From NCBI RefSeq assembly GCF_041200175.1, contig NZ_CP165727.1, positions 7,744,001 through 7,808,000 of the forward strand: 64,000 bases of DNA, in the 5' to 3' direction. Below are positions 43,043-53,132 of this stretch, piece by piece. A model generated the notes under the pieces. The model worked only from the letters and a program-made list of their open reading frames with translations, did no database searches and had not been told where the DNA came from. The DNA comes from Streptomyces sp. R33. Lineage in GTDB: Bacteria > Actinomycetota > Actinomycetes > Streptomycetales > Streptomycetaceae. Positions within the stretch are counted from its first letter, which is position 1; the number at the start of each line of letters is the position of its first letter. A program made the position numbers and the translations under genes.

Positions 43043-43573
43043 TCAGCGGTAGTCGTCGGGGTGGCCCTGCATCCAGACGTTGATCTTGTCCCGGGTGCCG
43101 ATCAGCAGGGTCTGGTGCTTCTTCAGGTTCTCGAAGGAGCGGTCCCCGGCGAGCTCCGCGTCGAGCTTCTTGATCAGGGCGATCGGCTCGGGGAAGTGGC
43201 CGGGGCCCTTCGCGTCGGCCTTCATCGCCGCATCCATGCGGTGCAGTTCGTCGTAGACCCGTCCGAGGAAGTACGCGCAGTTCCCCGGGGTGCACGAATC
43301 GTTCAGGGTGGCCTGGAGTCCCGCGAAGGCGTCCCGGACCAGGCTCACCGGCTCGGATCTCTGGGCCGACGGCGTACGGGACGCCGGGGGCGCGGTCGGC
43401 GTCGAGTCGGTGGGCGCCGCGGAGCTCGACGCGCCCGTGGTCGCCGCGGGTGCGCCGGTCGAGCCGCCGGGCGACGCGCTCCCCTTCGGGCTCGTCCCGC
43501 AGGAGACGCTGAGCGCCGCGAGGGCCACGGCGACGACCGCCGCACCTCGTATCTTGGATATGGGCATGGCCAT
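43043..43573 (-). CDS. Putative lipoprotein, Thr/Pro/Ser-rich linker
   Basis: A 176-residue exported protein. The signal is MAMPISKIRGAAVVAVALAALS followed by VSCGT, an acceptable though not ideal lipobox with Cys near residue 25. Then come about 50 residues rich in Ser, Thr, Pro and Ala that should span the cell wall. The helical C-terminal domain has paired cysteines (DSCTPGNCAYF) and ends in KINVWMQGHPDDYR. GGGGGAAG precedes the ATG. Function unknown; similar C-terminal domains occur in small secreted actinobacterial proteins. Confidence 0.75.
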   Translation of the reverse strand: MAMPISKIRGAAVVAVALAALSVSCGTSPKGSASPGGSTGAPAATTGASSSAAPTDSTPTAPPASRTPSAQRSEPVSLVRDAFAGLQATLNDSCTPGNCAYFLGRVYDELHRMDAAMKADAKGPGHFPEPIALIKKLDAELAGDRSFENLKKHQTLLIGTRDKINVWMQGHPDDYR

Positions 43574-43744
43574 GACTTCCCCCGTGATCATTGAGTCGGC
43601 TGACTCTACTCGGCGACGGGGGATCACCGCGCCCCGGAGACCGGTCTGCGGTGATCCGCGCGCGCGGCGGGCGCGCGGCGCACGTGCGGGTGACGGTTCG
43701 GGCTGGTGGAATGGCTGCTTCGGCTGCCGGGCCGGGGAGGTGTC

Positions 43745-44950
43745 TTGTCGGAGCATGACGGGAGGTCCGCCGGGCCCCCGGGGGAGTACGAGGCGCTGCT
43801 CGCGCGGCTCCGGAGGATGGAAGCCGCGGCCGAGCAGATCGGGACGCGTCTCGACGAGACCACCACGTGCGAGGAACTGGCCGGCTTCCTGTTCCGCACC
43901 CTGTGCGACGCGGTCGCGGTGGAGCTGCGGGCCGACGACGGTTCGCTGAGCCGGGTGGCCGTGGCCGGAGCCGCCGGACTGCCGGCGGCCCCCGCCGACG
44001 GCTCGCCCTCCGTACGTGCCATGGACGGCGGACACCCCCTCTCCGAGTGGGTGGTGCTCTCCGGCGGCACCCCCGCGCACCTCGTTTCCGTTCCGCTGCT
44101 GGCCCGCGACCGGGTCTACGGCGCGGTGCTCGCCGTACGCACCCGGCGCGGCTTCAGCGATCACGAGACGGCGACGATCCACTTCGCGGCCCGCCTGGCG
44201 GCGGTGCACCTCGGCCATGCCCGGGAGCTGGCCGCCACCGAGGACACCGCGATGAACCTGCAGCGCGCGCTGGTATCGGAGCCGGGGCGGCCGCACCCCA
44301 ACCTGGAGATGGCCAGCCGCTACCTCCCCGTGGGCTCCGGGGCCCTGGTGGGTGGGGACTGGTTCGAAACCGTCCGTCTCCACTTCGGCCGCACCCTGCT
44401 GGTGGTCGGGGACGTGATGGGTCACGGGCTCGACGCCGCGGTCGACATGAACGCGTACCGCTCCACGCTGCGCGACGTGGCCTCCACGGACCTCGCCCCG
44501 CACCGCGTGCTGCGCCAGCTGGACGCCCTGGTCGCCGAGGATCCCGCCCGCCGGCCGGCCACCTGCCTGCTGGTACGGATGGATCCCACGCGCGGGGTCG
44601 CGGACTTCGCCAGCGCCGGCCACCTGCCGCCCGCGATCTTCGGAGCGGACAGCTCGGCCGCTCTGGTCGACGTTCCGGTGGGTCCGCCGCTCGGCACCGG
44701 GGTGGGCGGCTACGAGGGCGTCACCCGGGCGATCACCACCGAGGAGACCCTGCTGATGTTCACCGACGGGCTGGTGGAACGGCGAGGCGAGGACATCGAC
44801 GTCTCGTTGGCCCGGCTGGCCGGACTGCGGCTGCCGGTGGGCGCGGCGGTGGAGGAGCTGGTGGACGCCGTGGTGGACGCCCTGGACGCCCGCCACGCCG
44901 AGGACGACGTCGCGGTACTCGCCGCCCGCATCCGCCCCCGCAGGCCGTAG
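43745..44950 (+). CDS. GAF-SpoIIE serine/threonine phosphatase
   Basis: About 401 residues: a GAF domain (about 25-180) followed by a SpoIIE/RsbU PP2C domain (about 195-400). The phosphatase has GGDWFETV, GDVMGHGLDAAVDMN and LMFTDGLVERR, carrying the metal-binding Asp residues, and a terminal AEDDVAVLAARI. It probably acts on an anti-anti-sigma protein encoded elsewhere. A TTG start at 43745 is proposed because GGGGAGG ends five bases before it; the frame is open to ATG 43706 without a ribosome site. It is shorter than the phosphatase at 14056 and lacks its PAS and extra GAF domains. Confidence 0.85.
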   Translation: MSEHDGRSAGPPGEYEALLARLRRMEAAAEQIGTRLDETTTCEELAGFLFRTLCDAVAVELRADDGSLSRVAVAGAAGLPAAPADGSPSVRAMDGGHPLSEWVVLSGGTPAHLVSVPLLARDRVYGAVLAVRTRRGFSDHETATIHFAARLAAVHLGHARELAATEDTAMNLQRALVSEPGRPHPNLEMASRYLPVGSGALVGGDWFETVRLHFGRTLLVVGDVMGHGLDAAVDMNAYRSTLRDVASTDLAPHRVLRQLDALVAEDPARRPATCLLVRMDPTRGVADFASAGHLPPAIFGADSSAALVDVPVGPPLGTGVGGYEGVTRAITTEETLLMFTDGLVERRGEDIDVSLARLAGLRLPVGAAVEELVDAVVDALDARHAEDDVAVLAARIRPRRP

Positions 44951-44959
44951 GCTCGGGGC

Positions 44960-45319
44960 ATGCCGCTGGAGTGGGAACAGACCGTCGTGGACTCCCGGGA
45001 CCCGGCCGCGCTGGGCCGTTGGTGGGCGCAGGCGCTGGCGTGGGTCGTCGTGAACGACGCGCCGGACGAGTTCGAGATCCGCCCCGAGCCCGACCGTCTG
45101 CCCGGCCTGATCTTCGTCCCGGTGCCGGAGCCCAAGCTGTCGAAGAACCGCCTCCACCTTGACTTCCGCCCGGACGACCAGGCGGCGGAAGTCCAGCGCC
45201 TGCTCGAACACGGCGCCCGCCCCGCAGACGTGGGCCAGGGCGAGGATGCCACCTGGATGGTCCTCACCGACCCCGAAGGCAACGAATTCTGCGTCCTGTC
45301 CTCCCGTCGGCAGCGCTAG
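44960..45319 (+). CDS. VOC-family (glyoxalase/bleomycin-resistance-like) protein
   Basis: A 119-residue single-module VOC protein. WEQTVVDSRDPAALGRWWAQALAW is the first beta-alpha-beta unit and WMVLTDPEGNEFCVL the typical closing strand, with the Glu that often binds metal. The N-terminal metal His is replaced (EQTVVDS), so it may bind ligand without catalysis. It follows the phosphatase gene by nine bases and may be co-transcribed with it. Confidence 0.85.
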   Translation: MPLEWEQTVVDSRDPAALGRWWAQALAWVVVNDAPDEFEIRPEPDRLPGLIFVPVPEPKLSKNRLHLDFRPDDQAAEVQRLLEHGARPADVGQGEDATWMVLTDPEGNEFCVLSSRRQR

Positions 45320-45390
45320 CCGCCGCCCGCTCGACCGGCCGTCAGGAGGGCGTCAAGGGCCGGGAGTTGGGTGGAGGGGGGCGTCAAGAC

Positions 45391-45409
45391 GGGACTTTGA
45401 CGACACCCC
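45391..45409. repeat. Dispersed short repeat, copy 2, within a hairpin
   Basis: GGGACTTTGACGACACCCC, identical to 34882-34900. Here GGGGGGCGTCAA just upstream (45377-45388) can pair with TTTGACG-ACACCCC, forming a bulged hairpin between the convergent VOC and TetR genes, so this copy may act as a terminator. Confidence 0.6.
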
Positions 45410-46096
45410 TTACGTGGCCTGCCGTGCCAGTCGGGCTTCGAGGCCGTCCAGGATCGCCTCGATGCCGAACTCGAACTTCCGGTGCGTCATCTCCGCCGGG
45501 TCGGCCACCGCCTGTGCCTCCAGGCGGGCGCGCAGCCGGGGGTACCGGGACGCGATCCCGGTCGCCCAGGTGACGATGTCCTGCTCCGGTCCGCCCTCGG
45601 CGCCCCGGCCAGGGCGGATCTGCGCCTTCGCCATCGCCGCCGTGGTCGCCTCGTCCACGGCCGAGCCCGCCACGAACGTGTAGGCGGTGTTCACGGCCCA
45701 GTCGAGGTCCCACCCCGTGAACCCGGCCGCCTCGTACACCGCGTAGCTGTGGTCCTGGAAGCGGGCCATCCCGTCGCCGTACACGAAGTGCGTGCCGATG
45801 GCGTTGATGAGCCAGGGGTGCCGTGCGGCCAGCGCGTGCGCGTCGTACGCCAGGGCCCGCGCGGCGGCGCGCCAGCCGGACGCGGCGGGGTCCAGCGGCT
45901 CGATCTCGGCCCACACCAGGTCCGCCGCGAGGACGACGAGGTTCTCCTTGTTGCCCACGTGCCAGTACATCGCGGTGGGTGCCGAGCCCAGTCGCCGGCC
46001 GAGTTTGCGCATGCTCAGGCCCTCGATGCCCTCGGCATCGAGCAGCTCGATCGCGGCCCGGACGATCTGGTCACGGTTCAAGGTCTCACGCGGCAT
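45410..46096 (-). CDS. TetR-family regulator of the adjacent P450
   Basis: A 228-residue TetR regulator. RDQIVRAAIELLDAEGIEGLSMRKLGRRLGS then TAMYWHVGNKENLV forms the helix-turn-helix (about residues 8-55), with the Tyr-Trp recognition helix typical of the TetR_C_1 group that includes tetracycline-type ligands. The C-terminal domain has the HPWLINAIGTHF segment. It is divergent from a P450 gene with 139 bases between the starts. Three TTGCAC..CGT.CAA sites lie there, strongly suggesting direct control of both genes. Confidence 0.9.
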   Translation of the reverse strand: MPRETLNRDQIVRAAIELLDAEGIEGLSMRKLGRRLGSAPTAMYWHVGNKENLVVLAADLVWAEIEPLDPAASGWRAAARALAYDAHALAARHPWLINAIGTHFVYGDGMARFQDHSYAVYEAAGFTGWDLDWAVNTAYTFVAGSAVDEATTAAMAKAQIRPGRGAEGGPEQDIVTWATGIASRYPRLRARLEAQAVADPAEMTHRKFEFGIEAILDGLEARLARQAT

Positions 46097-46127
46097 GGCG
46101 CCAGGGTAGCCCAGTTCCCCCACCCAC

Positions 46128-46210
46128 TTGCACGCCGTTCAATTGAGGCTTGCACACCGTGCAACTCATCTCTTACGGTGGGCGGGTCCCATCAGTTGCA
46201 CGCCGTAAAA
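46128..46210. promoter_or_regulatory. Three TetR-type operator copies between tetR and P450
   Basis: TTGCACACCGTGCAA (46150-46164) is a perfect palindrome with a three-base centre. TTGCACGCCGTTCAA (46128-46142) differs at two positions, and TTGCACGCCGTAAAA (46196-46210) keeps the left half. The spacings are 22 and 46 bases, roughly whole helical turns, so dimers could line up on one face of the DNA. The third copy ends 11 bases before the P450 ribosome site. Confidence 0.75.
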
Positions 46211-46235
46211 GTCGATGCGCCGGAGGAACCGATCC

Positions 46236-47435
46236 GTGAACGTGAACCACGAACCGCTGGCTTCGCTGCCCACCGCCCGCCCCGCCGGCTGCCCCTTCGC
46301 CCCGCCCGGCGAGCTGACCGAGGTACGTGAGCAGCAGCCCGTCCGCCGCATGGTCTACCCCGACGGGCACCACGGCTGGCTGGTCACCGGCTACGCCCCC
46401 GTACGCGCCGTACTGGCGGACCCCCGATTCAGCTCCCGCTACGAGCTCATGCACTTCCCGTTCCCCGGCGGCCCCGAAGGCGCGCTGCCCCCGGCCCCCG
46501 TCGGCGACATGACCGGCATGGACGCCCCGGACCACACGCGCTACCGGCGGCTGCTCGCCGGCAAGTTCACGGCCCGCCGCATGCGCCTGCTGACCGTGCG
46601 GATCGAGCAGATCACCGCCGAGCACCTGGACGCCATGGAGCAGCAGGGTGCCGGACTCGACCTGGTGCAGGCGTTCGCGCAGCCCATCCCCGCCCTGGTC
46701 ATCTGCGAACTGCTCGGTGTGCCCTACGGGGACCGCAAGACCTTCCACGACTACACCGTGGCCCTGATGAGCATGGAAGCGAGCATGGAGGAACGGTTCG
46801 CCGCCATGGCCGGGCTGCAGGAGTACATGACCGAGCTCGTCCGGGCCAAGCGGGCGGCCCCGACCGACGACCTGCTCAGCGACCTGACCGAGAGCGACCT
46901 CACCGAGGAGGAACTGGCCGGCATCGGCGGCTTCCTGCTCGGCGCCGGCCTCGACACCACTGCCAACATGCTCGCGCACGGCACCTTCGCCCTGCTCAGC
47001 CACCCGGACCAACTCGCCGCCCTGCGCACCGATCCCGGCCTCGCCGACAGCGCCGTCGAAGAGCTGATGCGCTACCTCACCGTCGCTCACACCATGGTCC
47101 GGGTCCCCCTGGAGGACGTCGAACTGGACGGCCAGACCATCAAGGCCGGAGAGAGCGTCACCCTCTCCGTCGAGGCCGCCAACCGCGACCCGCTGCGCTT
47201 CACCGACCCCGACACCCTCGACATCCGCCGCAAGGCCACCGGGCAGCTCGGCTTCGGCCACGGCATCCACCAGTGCCTCGGCGCCCAACTCGCCCGCGTC
47301 GAGATGCGGGTGGCCCTCCCCGCGCTCCTCGCCCGCTTCCCGGAGCTGCGCCTCGCCGTCCCCGCCGCGGACGTACCGCTGCGGACCGGCATGAACATCT
47401 ACGGCGTGCACCGGCTCCCGGTCACCCTCGGCTGA
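46236..47435 (+). CDS. Cytochrome P450
   Basis: A 399-residue soluble bacterial P450 of the CYP105/107-like kind. The I-helix is GAGLDTTANML (acid-alcohol replaced by Asp-Thr), the ExxR helix is EELMRYL, and heme-binding FGHGIHQCLGAQLARVEM contains Cys347. The N-terminus CPFAPPGELTEVREQQPV and DAPDHTRYRRLLAGKFTARRM are standard. GTG 46236 is chosen because GGAGGA lies eight bases before it; ATG 46215 overlaps that site. No ferredoxin gene is adjacent, so electron donors come from elsewhere. The substrate is unknown; it may be the inducer sensed by the TetR protein. Confidence 0.93.
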   Translation: MNVNHEPLASLPTARPAGCPFAPPGELTEVREQQPVRRMVYPDGHHGWLVTGYAPVRAVLADPRFSSRYELMHFPFPGGPEGALPPAPVGDMTGMDAPDHTRYRRLLAGKFTARRMRLLTVRIEQITAEHLDAMEQQGAGLDLVQAFAQPIPALVICELLGVPYGDRKTFHDYTVALMSMEASMEERFAAMAGLQEYMTELVRAKRAAPTDDLLSDLTESDLTEEELAGIGGFLLGAGLDTTANMLAHGTFALLSHPDQLAALRTDPGLADSAVEELMRYLTVAHTMVRVPLEDVELDGQTIKAGESVTLSVEAANRDPLRFTDPDTLDIRRKATGQLGFGHGIHQCLGAQLARVEMRVALPALLARFPELRLAVPAADVPLRTGMNIYGVHRLPVTLG

Positions 47436-47462
47436 CGACCGGGCTCACGTGACCTCTGTCCG

Positions 47463-48146
47463 TCAGGGTTCGAAGCGGTATCCCATGCCCGGTTCGGTGA
47501 TCAGGTACCGGGGGTGGGAGGGGTCCGCTTCCAGCTTGCGCCGCAGCTGGGCCATGTACACGCGCAGGTAGTTGGTGTGCTCGGCGTACGTCGGCCCCCA
47601 CACCTCGAGCAACAGCTTGCGCTGGGACACGAGATGACCGGGACGGGCGATCAGCAGCTCCAGCAGATGCCATTCGGTCGGGGTCAGCCGGACGGTGCGC
47701 TCGCCGCGCACCACCTTCCGGGCCGCGAGATCGACGGTGAACTCCTCGGTCGTGATCCCGGACGGACCTCCGCGGGAGGCGGGGTCCTCTTGCCGCCGGG
47801 TGGCGGCCTGCAGGCGGGCCAGCAGCTCGTCCATGCTGAACGGCTTCGTCACGTAGTCGTCCGCGCCAGCGTCCAGGGCGCGGATCTTCTCCTCGGAGGT
47901 GTGGCGCGCGGACAGCACCAGGATCGGCACCCGGCTCCAGCCCCGTACGCTCCTGATCACCTCCACACCGTCCATGTCCGGCAGGCCGAGGTCCAGGAGG
48001 ATGACGTCCGGTCTGCCGTCGGCGGCGAGCCGGATGGCCGCGCGGCCGTCACCGGCCTCCGTCACGTCGAACTTGCGCGCCTGCAGATTGATCTTCAGCG
48101 CACGAACGAGCTGGGGATCGTCCTCCACCACGAGCACCCGGGTCAT
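47463..48146 (-). CDS. kdpE: KdpE-type response regulator (no KdpD beside it)
   Basis: A 227-residue OmpR-class regulator. The receiver domain has VLVVEDDPQ, phosphorylatable Asp52 in LLDLGLPD, LSARHTSEEKI and YVTKPF. The DNA-binding winged helix has VRLTPTEWHLLELLIARPG and YLRVYMAQLRRKLE, ending in the KdpE-typical PRYLITEPGMGYRF. It normally receives phosphate from KdpD and activates the kdp operon. kdpD usually lies between kdpC and kdpE, but here only 100 bases separate them and they hold a hairpin instead. The frame is open upstream of ATG 48146 but only as shadow. Confidence 0.92.
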   Translation of the reverse strand: MTRVLVVEDDPQLVRALKINLQARKFDVTEAGDGRAAIRLAADGRPDVILLDLGLPDMDGVEVIRSVRGWSRVPILVLSARHTSEEKIRALDAGADDYVTKPFSMDELLARLQAATRRQEDPASRGGPSGITTEEFTVDLAARKVVRGERTVRLTPTEWHLLELLIARPGHLVSQRKLLLEVWGPTYAEHTNYLRVYMAQLRRKLEADPSHPRYLITEPGMGYRFEP

Positions 48147-48181
48147 GGGGTCTGCAGCCCTTCTTCGTTGCGGGCGGATAA

Positions 48182-48223
48182 GGAACCGGTGGGGAGCGGA
48201 GCTTCTGCGCCCCACCGGGTTCC
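48182..48223 (-). terminator. Strong hairpin between kdpC and kdpE
   Basis: GGAACC-GGTGGGG (48182-48194) pairs with CCCCACC-G-GGTTCC (48210-48223): thirteen pairs with one bulged base and a 15-base loop. It occupies the gap where kdpD would stand and is likely to terminate or attenuate transcription coming from kdpFABC, uncoupling kdpE from the pump genes. Confidence 0.7.
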
Positions 48224-48246
48224 CGTCCGGGGGACCAGGACGGCCA

Positions 48247-48924
48247 TCAGCTCTTGGTCAGTGACTTGAGCGCGGTGTTGAGTTCCAGGACGTTGACGCG
48301 GGGCTCGCCCATGAAGCCGAGGGTGCGGCCGGTGGTGTACTTGGCGACGAGCTTCTCGACCTGCTGGACGTCGAGGCCGTTCTGCTCCGCGACCCGGTGG
48401 ACCTGGATCTTCGCGTACTCCGGGGAGATGTTCGGGTCGAGGCCGGAGCCGGAAGAGGTGACGGCGTCGGCCGGCACGTCCGAGGGCTCGACCTTGTACG
48501 TCGCGGTGGAGTTGTCCGCGATCACGGCGGCCTTGGCGTCCTCGACCAGCTTGACCAGGTCCGGGTTGTCGCCCGCCTTGTTGGTGGCGCCGGACAGGAC
48601 CAGGGAGTACTGCTGGTTGACGCTGTTGGAGCCGAGGCCGTTGGAGGGGCGCGGCTGGAACCACTTCAGGTCCGGCTCGGCGGCTTCCTCCGGGTCGTCG
48701 GGGTTCTGCTTGGGCAGGTTGTAGCTCTGGCCGATGAGGGAGGAGCCGACGACCCGGCCGCTCTCGTCCTTGATCTCGGAGCCATTGGCCTTGTTGTCGA
48801 ACAGGGCCTGGGCGATCCCGGTGACGGCGAGCGGGTAGAGCACGCCGCAGATGACCGTGAGGACCAGCAGGGCCCGCAGACCCGCCCCGATCAACCGTGC
48901 TGTGTTGCTTACGGAGTTGTTCAT
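48247..48924 (-). CDS. kdpC: Potassium-transporting ATPase, KdpC subunit
   Basis: A 225-residue subunit that helps assemble and stabilise the KdpFABC potassium pump. It has a single N-terminal membrane helix (RLIGAGLRALLVLTVICGVLYPLAVTGIAQALF), then SSLIGQSYNLPKQNPDDPEEA, WFQPRPSNGLGSNSVNQQYSLVLSGATN and the closing LGFMGEPRVNVLELNTAL, all typical; the SNSVNQQYSLVLSG region is the usual conserved block (SG.SNLGP in others). It starts five bases after the kdpB stop. Length is normal for actinobacteria. Confidence 0.96.
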   Translation of the reverse strand: MNNSVSNTARLIGAGLRALLVLTVICGVLYPLAVTGIAQALFDNKANGSEIKDESGRVVGSSLIGQSYNLPKQNPDDPEEAAEPDLKWFQPRPSNGLGSNSVNQQYSLVLSGATNKAGDNPDLVKLVEDAKAAVIADNSTATYKVEPSDVPADAVTSSGSGLDPNISPEYAKIQVHRVAEQNGLDVQQVEKLVAKYTTGRTLGFMGEPRVNVLELNTALKSLTKS

Positions 48925-48929
48925 TGAGG

Positions 48930-51025
<2,096 letters not shown>

Positions 51026-51029
<4 letters not shown>

Positions 51030-52705
51030 GAGGCGAGCCCTTCAGCGAGCGGACCCAGCGCGAGGGCGGGGAAGTAGGTCAGACCGGTGATGATGGTGAT
51101 CGTCCCGACGAGCAGGCCCGCGTAGAGCGGCTTGTCGGTACGGAGGGTGCCTGCCGTCTCCGGCACGGGCTGCTGCTCCGCGAGCGACCCGGCCAGCGCG
51201 AGGACGAACACGATCGGCAGGAAGCGGCCGAGCAGCATCGCGATGCCGATGGTGCTGTTGAACCACTGCGTGTCGGCGTTCAGGCCCGCGAAGGCCGAGC
51301 CGTTGTTGTTGGCGCCGGAGGTGTAGGCGTACAGGATCTCGGAGAAGCCGTGCGCGCCCGGGTTGGCCATCGAGTTGCCGGGCGTCGGCAGCGCCATCGC
51401 CGCGGCGGTGAAGCAGAGCACCAGCGCCGGGGTGATGAGGATGTAGCAGGCGGCCAGCTTGATCTCGCGGGTGCCGATCTTCTTGCCCAGGTATTCAGGC
51501 GTACGGCCGACCATCAGGCCGGCGATGAACACGGCGATGATCGCCATGATCAGCATGCCGTAGAGGCCCGAGCCGACGCCGCCGGGCGCGATCTCGCCGA
51601 GCTGCATGCCCAGCAGCTGGATGCCGCCGCCGAGCCCGGTGTAGGAGGAGTGGAAGGAGTTGACCGCGCCCGTGGAGGTGAGCGTGGTGGCGACGGAGAA
51701 GATCGCCGAGGCGCCGATGCCGAAGCGGGTCTCCTTGCCCTCCATCGCCCCGCCCGCGATGTCGAAGGCCGGGCCGTGGTGGGCGAACTCGGTCCACATC
51801 ATCAGCGCGGTGAACCCGAGCCAGATCGTGGCCATCGTGGCGAGGATCGCGTAGCCCTGGCGCAGGCTGCCGACCATACGGCCGAAGGTGCGGGTCAGTG
51901 CGAACGGGATGAGCAGGATCAGGAAGATCTCGAAGAGGTTCGAGAACGGGGTCGGGTTCTCGAAGGGGTGGGCCGAGTTGGCGTTGAAGTAGCCGCCGCC
52001 GTTCGTGCCGAGTTCCTTGATGACTTCCTGGGAGGCGACCGCGCCGCCGTTCCACTGCTGGCCGGCGGCCGTGCTGTGCCCGTTGACGAACTGGCCGACC
52101 TCGTGGATCCCGGCGAAGTTCTGGATGGCGCCGCAGGCGACCAGCACGATCGCGCCGATCAGGGAGATCGGCAGCAGGATCCGGACGGTGCCGCGGACCA
52201 GGTCGGCCCAGAAGTTGCCGAGTTCGCCGGTACGCGAGCGCGCGAAGCCCCGTACGAGGGCCACGGCGACGGCCATGCCGACCGCGGCCGAGACGAAGTT
52301 CTGCACTGCGAGGCCGCCGGTCTGCACGACGTGGCCCATGGCCTGCTCGCCGGAGTACGACTGCCAGTTGGTGTTCGCCACGAACGACGCGGCGGTGTTG
52401 AACGCCTGGTCGGGGTCGATCGACACGAAGCCGAGCGAACCGGGCAGCACGCCCTGCACGCGCTGGAGCAGGTAGAGGAAGAGGACGCTCACTGCGGAGA
52501 AGGCCAGGACGCCGCGCAGGTACGCGGGCCAGCGCATCTCGGCCCAGGGGTTGGCGCCGATGACCTTATAGATCCACTTCTCCGGGCGGTAGTGCTTCTT
52601 GGAGGAGTAGACGCGGGCCATGTGGTCGCCGAGAGGGCGGTATGCGAGGGCGAGTGCGGCGACGAGCGCGAGCAGCTGCAGCACACCAGCGGTTACGGGG
52701 CTCAT
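51026..52705 (-). CDS. kdpA: Potassium-transporting ATPase, KdpA channel subunit
   Basis: A 559-residue channel-like subunit of ten or so helices with four pore regions: NTAASFVANTNWQSYSGE, ELGTNGGGYFNANSAHPFENPTP, STGAVNSFH and GANNNGSAFAGL, which form the potassium selectivity filter. The start MSPVTAGVLQLLALVAALALAY at 52705 is chosen; the open frame beyond it is shadow sequence of the small genes upstream. It is the third reading frame of the operon after the small membrane protein and kdpF. Confidence 0.97.
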
Positions 52706-52713
52706 ATCAGCGC

Positions 52714-52803
52714 TCAGAACCTCTCCGGGTACACAAGGGCGAGGACGAGGTATCCCAGCAGGGAGACGGCCACGAGCATGCCGACGATGTTCTCGGCGGT
52801 CAC
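52714..52803 (-). CDS. kdpF: KdpF, small accessory subunit
   Basis: A 29-residue membrane peptide beginning with GTG: TAENIVGMLVAVSLLGYLV is followed by LALVYPERF. One hydrophobic helix and the C-terminal PERF are hallmarks of KdpF, which stabilises the pump. It starts in a GTGA overlap with the stop of an even smaller upstream gene and ends eight bases before kdpA. Confidence 0.92.
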   Translation of the reverse strand: MTAENIVGMLVAVSLLGYLVLALVYPERF

Positions 52804-52883
52804 AGCTTGGCCACCCCTCGGGCGATGAGAGCCACCAGCGCGAAGACCGCGACCGTGGTGACGACGAAGGCCAGATCGGCCAT
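52800..52883 (-). CDS. 27-residue membrane peptide at the head of the kdp operon
   Basis: MADLAFVVTTVAVFALVALI and then ARGVAKL: a single transmembrane helix with a basic tail. AGGAGC stands seven bases before the ATG, and the stop overlaps the kdpF GTG (GTGA), so it is translated and coupled to kdpF. It is too small for normal gene callers. I recall similar tiny frames before kdpF in streptomycetes, but no function. It may be a second KdpF-like accessory subunit or a leader peptide. Confidence 0.75.
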   Translation of the reverse strand: MADLAFVVTTVAVFALVALIARGVAKL

Positions 52884-52969
52884 CGTGAGCTCCTGGATGA
52901 ATTGATGAAATGGATTTCGGCCAGACGGCCGAGTAAGAGCAAAGCGCGAGCTCAGGTGGGCGTTAAGAC

Positions 52970-53010
52970 CTCTTGACGGGCTCCATACGGGCGCAGCGGA
53001 ACTCTTGACG
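52970..53010 (-). promoter_or_regulatory. Direct repeats upstream of the kdp operon
   Basis: On the minus strand CGTCAAGAG occurs twice (complements of 52970-52978 and 53002-53010), 32 bases apart, that is three helical turns. They lie about 90-130 bases before the first small gene. KdpE-type regulators bind tandem direct repeats, so these are candidate KdpE sites. The sequence between them and the first gene is relatively A/T-rich. Confidence 0.45.
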
Positions 53011-53132
53011 CCACCCTGACGCAGAGACGGTTAGGTGCCGTGGCGGCCTGGACCGGCGGGAGCCCGGCGGTGCGGTGCGGTGCGGCCGCTCGGCCGCGGT
53101 GTGCGAGACCGGCCGGGCTCGTTCAGGCCCGC

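Noticed and set aside
48146..48247. Degraded kdpD between kdpC and kdpE
   Set aside because: The 100-base gap is far too short, and no frame reads as KdpD, UspA-like or histidine-kinase sequence; only a hairpin is seen.
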